64,000 nt of DNA from Hydrangea macrophylla (Eukaryota > Streptophyta > Magnoliopsida > Cornales > Hydrangeaceae). Position numbers and translations under genes: made by a program. This document shows positions 47,911 through 64,000 of the stretch, one piece after another. The stretch's first letter is position 1, and each line of letters opens with the position of its first letter. The stretch lies in the NCBI GenBank assembly GCA_033977485.1, contig CM066998.1:57626274-57690273 (forward strand), given 5' to 3'. The notes under the pieces are model-generated. The model searched no databases. It was not told the origin of the DNA and was given only the letters and a program-made list of their open reading frames with translations.

Positions 47911-48029
47911 CGACTCTGGAAGTCTTGAAAGAAAAAAAAGGCTTCAAGAATTGGTGGGCTTTTTGATCCATGTTTTCATTTGGGTCCAATGAGTGCTTTT
48001 TCTGAAATGGGTCCCTTGTGGTAGCCTTT

Positions 48030-49090
48030 GAACAGAAACATGAACTACTTCTCCCTTTTATTTTCTTCTTTTCTTCTTTTTTTTTCTTTATTTTCTTTTT
48101 TGTTTGTGGCGGTTGATTCTTTTCACCTTTCCACTAGCCAGTCAATCCTTACAAATCTCATAACACATCGTGTTTTAATCATACTCTATTATACTCACAA
48201 CATAATATCAGTCCTCCAAATCACTCTTTCTCTTTCTCAAAGATATTCCTGCATTGTTTTGGGACCACTTATCACTTATCCATCGAGTCTCTCACAAAAT
48301 TTTGACATTAATTGATACTTTCAAATCCCTCTTTTCATTTCCAATTTCTTTTCTTTGTTGAGAACAACACAAAGTCTTAGAATAATTCATGTACCAATGA
48401 TGTACTTTGAAGTGCTCAAGAATTATGAATCTTATTTATTCTCTGCTTTTTGTTTTCTTTTCTCTACCTCACTATCTCTTATTTTCTTTATGATTTTGAC
48501 TGGCTAGGATTCGGTTTATGAAATCAACACGCATCTTATTTTTGCTCAAACTTTTGCTTATGCGTCCTTTCAGATTTTCATCCTAGCGAGCACGTTCTCT
48601 TTTTTTATTCTTCTTCTCTCTTTTTATTTTCTCCTTTTTTGTGCTGTCACTTTTGCCTATGCGCCCTTTCGGGTTTTCATCCTAGCGAGCTCTTTCTTTT
48701 CTCTCTTTTTTTTGGAAGAAGAAGTTCATTTAAAATATTTGGCTACCATCAAGGATCAAGTTATGGCTTTGGACTAGTTGCGCTCATCTTTTAGGCTTGG
48801 TATTTGAGAAAAAGGGGGATAGTGAGCAAGCTTCAAGTTCCAAGTTCATCTTTTCAAGATTGAGAAAGAGCATCTTTAAATCTTAAAGTAAAGCTAATCA
48901 ATTCTCTACTCCTTCTTGGTTTTGGCACAAAATTTGCTTTGATCACTTGCGGATCCTTTTCTACGCAAAGATTTATTAACAGAGTTTTTTTTTTTCATGA
49001 TTGTTTGAAAAAAGTGACTTTTTCTTTTCTTCTTTTTCTTTTTTTTTTTTGCTTGCTCTTTTTTTTTTTTTTGGCTTAATGATCCATTCA
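48030..49090. repeat. T/C-rich low-complexity region with a 102-bp duplication
   Basis: Long T-rich and CT-rich runs. The block cttttgcttatgcgtccttt continuing to atcctagcgagc occurs near 48551 and again near 48652. Antisense ORF 48906-49091 is a lysine-run artefact. Confidence 0.75.
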
Positions 49091-49406
49091 TTCACGACTT
49101 AGCACACTGAATCAAGCAAAATGAGATTTTTATTCAACTATGATAGAAGGAGGATTACATCACTCGACTCGATAAAAAAGACTTGAAAATAAGCTTGATA
49201 CAGACTGACTCGAAGACTCGACTGGACTTGACAATTGACTCCTACTTGACCTGACTCTATTACCGGACTAGACTTGACATGATCTCAACTGGAGTGTCAC
49301 AGATGATTTTCAATTTATTAAATTTCCAAGAGCATCCACATTTACTTTAGCAGCAGCAGTTCCAAACACTATCACCCCACTGGCATCATTTAAACCTTCG
49401 AGTTCA

Positions 49407-50623
49407 CTACTCCCCAACAACATGTGCCATAACTCCTTTCTCAACCAGGCTTCGAATTTCATGCTTCAATCTCATACAATGGTCAGTATCATGACCCAAC
49501 ATCTGGTGATAAGCACAATACTGGTCAATGTTATATCCCTTTGGGATGGGGTCAGGTATGGATCCAACTTTTTCAAGTATACTTTCTCTACTGCCTGTTC
49601 TAATGCTACACTCAACGATATTCCGAATCTAGCGGTCTTTCCATGTTGTCCCTGATTAAACCTCGACCGATTACCTTTTTGATAATGGCCCTTCTGTTGA
49701 GGTGGTTGTGCCAAAGTATTAACATCGGATTCTGGCCCCACATATTGTTTTGCCTGATTCTCTCTTTTGATTACCCCTTCGCGAATAGCGTCTTCAATTC
49801 TTGTCCCCATCAAACACTTCAGCAAAGGTGTTGGTGGATTAAAACCTCATCTTCTCTTAGTAGATGGGTTGGAGATTTTTCATCAGCATTCGGATATGAT
49901 CCTTTTTAGTCGGCCTCTGTACCATTTTAGCCGCCTTCCCCCTCCAGCGGCTTAGATATTCAACAAAAGATTCCTTGTTCCCCTGCCGGGTAGTCTCTAG
50001 ATCTCTGACAATAACATCCAAATCTTGATACTCGTATTGGGCCGCGAATGATTTGACCACTTCTTCCCAAATTCTTGTTTTGCCCAGCTCCAGAGTGAGG
50101 TACCACGATAAAGTAGCTCCAGTTAGCATCTGCTGGAACAAAACAGCCATCATGGTCGTGCTCAAGCCACTAGGCTGAAATGCCCCTATGCACATCCTGA
50201 TATGGCTACGAGGGTTCCATGTTCCATCAAACTTGTCAAAAATTGGCATCTTGAAACCGACAGGCAATGTTTCCCGCACCCCTTCACACAATCCCTCTAG
50301 TTCAAGCAAATAAGTGTTAACTCCTTGAGCCTTGCGGACTACCCTTTCAAGTTTCTCAACTTTCTCCGTATTATCTTCTCTTTCTCAGCTCTTTCCTTCT
50401 CTGTCCTCTCTTTCTCTGCTCTCGGTGCTTCAGCCATTTCTAGATCATCGAACCAATCTTCCTCCCTGGCAGGCGGAGGAGGATCGACAACTGGTGGGTT
50501 AACTACGGGTGGTTAGCGTACCAAAGTTTCCGTCATGGTCATCATCCTAGTCATCTGACCTGCCTGCTGCTCTACTATAGCCCTCAATTCTTCTATCTCC
50601 CCAGACTTCCCTTTGCGTGCCAT
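49407..50623 (-). pseudogene. E7 gag (Ogre/TAT type), broken
   Basis: Gag would package the RNA into particles. The start at 50621-50623 gives MARKGKSGEIEELRAIVEQQ. A TAA follows TLVR near 50516. A proline-rich stretch and a Glu/Lys repeat (AEKERTEKERAEKEK) come next, with a frameshift near 50370. The core reads GFKMPIFDKFDGTWNPRSHI, then LFQQMLTGATLSWYL, WEEVVKSFAAQY, RDLETTRQGNKESFVEYLSRW and IRMLMKNLQPIY. Further frameshifts lie near 49855 and 49560, and the tail YCAYHQMLGHDTDHC ends at a TAG at 49407-49409. These are typical gypsy Ogre/TAT gag motifs. With at least one stop and three frameshifts it cannot make a full protein. Confidence 0.92.
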
Positions 50624-50699
50624 TTTAACTAAAATCAAGGAAAAGGAACCCAAGAAGGTTAGAAGTGTCCTCACTAGGGGATCTAGTTGTTCCATTCTT

Positions 50700-52000
50700 T
50701 CAACATAGATAAAAGGTCCGCATGCAGAATTTATTTTCAGGAGGCAAGGAATTTTGAAGAACTATTGGATTACTTTTATCTTGACTAGAAAAAGGATGGT
50801 GTAAATTTGTATTCTACATGCATGCAATGCTTTGACTGATATGATGAGAGTGCCAAAATGTACATGCTTTGATGATTTGATGTGGCTAAATGCATGCACA
50901 CATGGCACATGGATGAAAATGCAAGTGTGTGTGTGCCTATTCTATATGCAAAAGAAAGGAAAATTCTAGCCCTAGCACATAAAACACATAAGCACATAAA
51001 ATCCTCATCCATGTCAAGTGTGCAAATTTCTCCTTTCATTGTGATCCTCATTACCTCTTGAAAGGTTGAACATTTTTAAAAAATTTTAAATTCATTTGAA
51101 AAGCATTTCTCCAGATGATAGGATCTTTTAAATTCCCAAGAATTTGGGATTTTTCCTTTGAAGGCAAAAACAGTTCTCAACAAAAGATGATTGGGTTGAA
51201 ACTTTGCTTTGAAATTCATTTGAAAAGCATTTCTTTCAAAAACAATTCTCAAGATTTTTGGGTTCTTCCTTCAAAGACGAGAATGTGAAAATATACATCA
51301 ATAAGGGTTGACTTGGAATTTTAATCAAAAAGTGAATTCCAAAGATTTTGAAAGAGCGATTAAATACTTTGGAATGAAGACGTCAAAAATCTGTTAGCTT
51401 TCAAAGATGTATCTAAAATTCTTTGGGTAGAAGGATCACATGATCGGTTTATCACCGTACTTTTCATGAATTTGGATGCATACAAGATCAATGATGCTTA
51501 GCTAGCATAATATAAGAGATGTAATCTTATGATAAAAAATCTGGCATATTCCCAACTGTCGTGGGACATGAGGAGGAATTACTAAAATGTGATTAAAAAA
51601 TTATACATCCTACATCAAACAATCATCGTCATCATCTCAAATAATCCCTTCAAGGCATACAAAACTTCCTAGCACATAATCCTAATCAAGAATTGATTTC
51701 CTAGATTGAAAGGTTCTATAGAATCTATCATGCATAGGCCGGGTTTTGGTCAAATAAGGGACCCTTGACACATACCCGATAGGATGCTTTATATACCAAC
51801 ACATGGTACGAGATCATGGGTGATCATACAGTCCCATGATGGCTTGACCGACCGAGATGCCCCGAGCCTCCAAGGTCATAGTTCTGTGCAATCGATTGGC
51901 TAGACATGCAAGTGCAATGCAACGGACACACAAAAATTAATTAATTCGATTAAAAGGATGCTTTCAAGTCTAATTCTCGAGTGAACCCAAAATCAGGAAT
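50700..52000 (-). other. E7 leader between primer site and gag, non-coding
   Basis: Contains a twice-occurring ttcatttgaaaagcatttct near 51090 and 51218. Ogre elements can carry an extra ORF upstream of gag, but none is visible here. Confidence 0.6.
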
Positions 52001-52051
52001 TCTGGTCTGCGAAACCAGAGATTCTGGGTTCGATCCCCAGCAGATTCGCCA
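52001..52051 (+). other. Half arginine-tRNA sequence forming the E7 primer site
   Basis: On the plus strand: anticodon stem 52002-52006/52014-52018 (ctggt/accag), loop ctgcgaa with anticodon GCG at 52009-52011, a 5-nt variable loop, a T arm 52024-52040 with loop ttcgatc, acceptor strand cagattc, discriminator g and CCA at 52049-52051. All 10 stem pairs are perfect. The D arm and 5' acceptor strand are absent. It ends 3 bases from the LTR, and the minus strand is the primer site TGGCGAATCTGCTGGGG. The encoded CCA indicates origin from a mature tRNA rather than a tRNA gene. Confidence 0.88.
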
Positions 52052-52054
52052 GAT

Positions 52055-54265
52055 TGTGGATACCGGCATTTGGGCCCACTTTTGTTTAAAACAATTTTCA
52101 AATTTCAAATTCAAAGAGTCGCCACTTAATTTTTAAAGGGAAAATTAAGAAACCATTTTAAAGCAAGCTGATCTTTTGCGAAACCAAAGATTTCTAGGTC
52201 CGGCGATTATGGAATGAGAGAGGAAGGAGCTCGGCGGACTAAAACACCCCCTCTCATCCTATTTCGCGATAGATCTCTACTCAATATCCTTTTCAATCGA
52301 ATTATTAATCCAAGCATGCCCTCAACTAATACATATATATATATAAATAATACATTACACAAGCATGTTAAAAAGGGTGCAAAATTGCTAACAATAAAAT
52401 AGCATTCATAATCCACATAATTCAAGTAACAAGCAAAATGATGTGCAAATAGGGAACTAGAGAACTAACCCGGGATTCGGCCGCGTAATAGAAACGTGCA
52501 ATGCATACATATAAAATAAAACGTACTAAAAGGTCTCTAACGCATATAAACACATAAGGCAAGACCTAGTCTAAAGTGTCGCATATGGAGTCGAAAATCA
52601 TTTAAAATCAAAGAAGTAAATTAAACTAGAGAAGGGTTGAGAAATTGTACCTCAAATATGCTACAAAACAAAGATTAGTACACATGCCTTGATCAAAAAT
52701 ATCAAATAATCAACCCTATGCTTCTAGCTTAAATCTATCAAGCATCGAAAGTATTGACCTATTTATGGATTCCCTCTAATTAGTTGAAAACATATCACCT
52801 CCATAGATATGCAAGTCTCAACTAGGCGGTAATGCATTGTACATATAGAAGTAATATAATCCCAACATGACTATAAAGAATTCACAATTAAGTTTAATTA
52901 AAGACATTTTAACCTAAAACTAGATCCTAACGACAAGGAGCAATGCACATGGATGAATACATGGATATGCATAAGAACAAGCTATGAATTATTCACTAAC
53001 TTGGATCACTTAGCCTCTGGATTTAAGCTTAATTATCATTATTCAAAACATGGTTTGAGCCCTAAGGTATTAGGAGACCATTTAAGTTGAAATAAATAAG
53101 ATTAGACAAAAACAGTGACAGTTTCTCATGAATTACAGAGAGCAGACCAGATTTTCAAAGATAGAAAAAACATACTTTCAACGGTTGGATCTTAATGAAT
53201 TTTGGATATGACATGCCCTTGTGAGTCTAGTTTCTAACCCAAAAAGAAAATCAAGGTTTGAACGGTTAGATCTCCAGGAATAGGGAAACTACTAGACATC
53301 ACTCAGGAATCTGCAACTCGCTGTCCAGAGATCTTGTACGATTTTCTAAAAATAGTAAACAAATGAGAAACACTTAGATCTTTTTAGGGTATCTTCCTAA
53401 CACATTAAACTACCCATGAAATGGTGATTTGATGGTCGGGTAACGATTTGGTGGGGTTTTGGATATGAGATTTGGTAGAGTTTTTCTCTCTATATTTTTT
53501 TCCTCTAAGCTCTCCCAATATTTTGCTATATTATTCAAGTGTCCCCCCTCCACTCCAAATGAGATAAAATGGGTTTTTTGTAAACTTTCATTAACTTAGG
53601 GGCTAAGATAAGGGTAAATAGGTCAATTCGGGGTGGGTTAGGAATATTCTATGGCATCTCTAACTCTCCATGACACTTCTATGTAATTCCAAGAAACTTA
53701 CAAGGCATTTAAGTTGGGTCGAACAAAGGAACATTCTAGAGCATCTTCAAAGTACATTGGAGATTCGTGCCCAACAAAGGGCTTTTTGGGTATTTACTTT
53801 GGATTAGGAATATGCCAAGGAATCTCTAACTATCCAAATCACATGGGATACTTTCTTTTATTATTCTCCTTTTCTTATATATATATACATATGTATGTAT
53901 AGACACATTTTTCATTTTAAATCTAAATTAATCATATGAGTCACCAAATAGTATATTTTTCTTTTTTCTTTTTGAATCTAACAAATAAGGAAAATAATGT
54001 TATTTTTAGAAAATATCATTATAATTATTATTATTTAATCTATTCCATTTTTTTTTAGAAAGTAACTCATGATCTAGTGAGCTTGAGACAGATGGTCAGT
54101 GATTGGCCAAATCTAAGGGTATTAGGAGCAAGTTTTGGGAACTTGAAGCTTTTCAGAAGTCGAAGCGATGAACTTGAAGAAAATCGTCGGGATATTATTC
54201 ATCATTGATTTCTAGTGGTAAATCCCCCTAAGTTTAATAGTTCGGTCAAAATTAGGGTGTCTACA
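52055..54265 (-). repeat. E7 5' LTR (internally deleted)
   Basis: 2,211 bp, the partner of 42293-45609. About 1.1 kb is missing at 53412-53421, where acacattaaactaccc jumps to atggtgatttgatgg. The TATA-like string of the other LTR is changed here (ttacaaaaaaccc near 53575). Confidence 0.9.
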
Positions 54266-54473
54266 GTGGCGTTAATTTTTACACTTAAACTCTTCTATGC
54301 GGGGCTAATTTTAACACTTAACCCCTATGTGGACCTATTTTGAGAGAAATCTTAGCAGTTTCACTTTAGTCCAAAACCACAAGGGGTTTGAGTGTTCACT
54401 TTTGAACCACAGGGGGTAAAGTGAAAATGGATCTAACCACACACAGGTAAAACATAATTAACCTATAAATTTA

Positions 54474-55102
54474 TTGTTAACAAGTCAATCTTGTCTGACA
54501 TGCACGCTACAAATTACAAATATGTAATTTGAAGGGTAAACGGCCAAACAGGCCTAGTGCCCATTGTTAATAAACCATAAGCATAAAAATACGTAAAAAG
54601 ATTACTAAGCAACCCCAAATTAACGAGTAATTTTTAAAACACGAACTATCCTCAATTTTTGGAAAATCTACTCCAAGCCCAATTTGTCGGAATAGTCCAC
54701 GCTTTTTAAATTTGAATCTTACATACAATTTTTAAATGTTTTAATACTCCGTAGTTGTATTACATACTACGAAAGTGATTGGTTTTATCATATACCACTG
54801 CATACAATATAATTGACAAAACATTCGAAAACCTTGACAATATGTACGTGTTGGCATATTAGTTAGCCCAACCTTGACGATCACTCCTAAATTATATCAT
54901 GCAGCCATTGCATTCATGTGGTGACCACTATGATTTGAGAGCATTTTGTCAATCACAGTGCCCACAAGATTGGAGAAAGCATTTAAAAAGGGAGAGCAAT
55001 TAATGTTGAAAGAGAATATTTAACTCCAGCCAATTCAAATGTAAATATTGCTCCAATTAATCTGCAATGCTCACAATAATAAAAATATGTTCCAAAATTG
55101 AA
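54474..55102. other. Non-coding 3' flank of the CRK gene
   Basis: AT-rich, no ORF or repeat boundary recognised. The 3' UTR and poly(A) site of the CRK gene should lie at the right end. On the minus strand attattg/ttattatt-type AT-rich strings occur at 55070-55085, but no clear signal can be named. Confidence 0.5.
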
Positions 55103-63478
<8,376 letters not shown>

Positions 63479-64000
63479 TACATTTTCTGAATGAAGTTTT
63501 CAGTAGAAATGAATATTGGATGTTGGTAATAATTGCTGGTTCATGTGAGTTTTTGTACTTGAAGGCTAGTTTTGCAATTACGCCTGCTTAAAAAAAAAAA
63601 AAAAAATGTATTCTGAATGAAATCTGGTTTGGCTGTTATTGAAGTCAATGCCTTTTTCTCATGATTTTTTGGGAACCAAACTTGCAAAAGCATTGCGATT
63701 TTTAGTCATGAGACCTCCGTCAATTTACGCGGTATGACCATGAAATAAAGTTTGATACTCGAAGAGAAATTATGTGATGTGACCATGATTTTTTTGGTAA
63801 TAATGACTGTATGACAGTTACATATACATCTCATGTGAAAGTCCAGTGATCTCCACTAGGATTTAAGTATTTTATGGGTCTTGACAATTTAAAACCGTTG
63901 ACTTTGTTTATCAAGATTCAAGACAACACTCCCAGTCCCAGCCAACATTGACAAGTGAAGTTGATTGCGTGCTCCTACTTGTATGATTTCTCTACGAGTA
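63479..64000 (-). promoter_or_regulatory. CRK upstream region with W-box-like motifs
   Basis: No clear TATA box seen in the first 150 bp above the ATG at 63476-63478. WRKY-type cores occur: TTGACT on the minus strand at 63643-63648, TTGACG near 63718, and TTGAC on the plus strand at 63881 and 63898. CRK genes are often WRKY-controlled, but short cores occur by chance, so this is suggestive only. An A-run lies at 63591-63606. Confidence 0.4.

Larger units (their letters stand above)
42293..54265 (-). mobile_element. E7: Ogre/TAT-type gypsy element with gag but no pol
   Basis: The LTRs are 42293-45609 and 52055-54265 with a perfect GTGGC duplication (42288-42292 and 54266-54270). On the minus strand the right LTR runs TGTAGACACC to TATCCACA, a primer site derived from an arginine tRNA follows, and a purine-rich gaagaggggcaaac precedes the left LTR. 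The internal 6.4 kb holds one broken gag of Ogre/TAT type. The 3.7 kb beyond it, where pol should be, is minisatellite and CT-rich sequence with no protease, RT or integrase. It is therefore a non-autonomous derivative. Ogre elements are known to use arginine tRNA primers, which fits. Confidence 0.9.
41950..54465. mobile_element. Small long-TIR element (Mutator-like MITE), split by E7
   Basis: The left part is 41950-42292 and the right part 54271-54465, about 540 bp in total. The termini (41950-42108 and 54337-54465) are inverted repeats of roughly 125 bp sharing attttacc, gtggttaggtcca, ttcaaaagtg and aagtgaaactg. The flanks taaattta (41942-41949 and 54466-54473) may be the 8-9 bp target duplication of Mutator-like elements. 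There is no transposase. Between the TIRs are repeated ttaacccc-type strings. Confidence 0.75.

Noticed and set aside
48906..49091. Lysine-rich ORF
   Set aside because: Translation of poly-T/poly-A low-complexity DNA.
52001..52051. A tRNA gene
   Set aside because: Only the 3' half is present, CCA is encoded, there is no D arm or 5' acceptor strand, and it lies exactly at an LTR boundary. It is a primer site.

Overview
The window is nuclear DNA of a flowering plant, most likely a eudicot. It is AT-rich, most of it is nested LTR retrotransposons and small DNA transposons, and its one intact protein-coding gene is a seven-exon cysteine-rich receptor-like kinase (CRK; two DUF26 domains, a transmembrane helix and a kinase), a family found only in plants. 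The species cannot be fixed from the sequence.

Layout from left to right. 1-2250: part of a diverged Ogre/TAT-type LTR on the minus strand. 3301-3974: a MITE. 4707-12522: a decayed Ty1/copia element on the plus strand (E1), with both LTRs, an initiator-Met-type primer site and near-identical 5-bp target duplications. 12615-13772: a tandemly duplicated unit split by a 489-bp hAT-type element with 8-bp target duplications. 14169-40020: a three-level nest. A minus-strand copia element (E2) is cut inside the end of its RNase H region by a 21.3-kb plus-strand LTR element (E3, 14420-35745, target duplication ATCAG). E3 is in turn cut by a 9.7-kb minus-strand LTR element (E4, 21685-31383, target duplication GATCT). 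E3 and E4 have long LTRs and no recognisable gag or pol, so they look like non-autonomous LARD-type elements. 40200-41704: fragments of another copia element and of a gypsy pol. 41950-54465: a small long-TIR element of Mutator type (about 540 bp) split by a 12-kb minus-strand LTR element (E7, target duplication GTGGC). E7 keeps a broken Ogre/TAT-type gag but no pol, carries several minisatellites, and has an unusually long tRNA-derived primer site. 55103-63478: the CRK gene on the minus strand, with MITEs and inverted repeats in its introns. 63479-64000: its upstream region.

The only cellular function supported is the CRK, a predicted plasma-membrane receptor kinase. The retroelement relics record a sequence of insertions: E2 is older than E3, and E3 is older than E4. 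E3 and E4 share primer site, polypurine tract and an LTR hairpin although their bodies have diverged, which suggests both were moved by the same type of helper element. The most unusual single sequence is the E7 primer site at 52001-52051. It matches the 3' half of a mature arginine tRNA through the anticodon loop, with G at the wobble position, as expected if a reverse transcriptase had read inosine.
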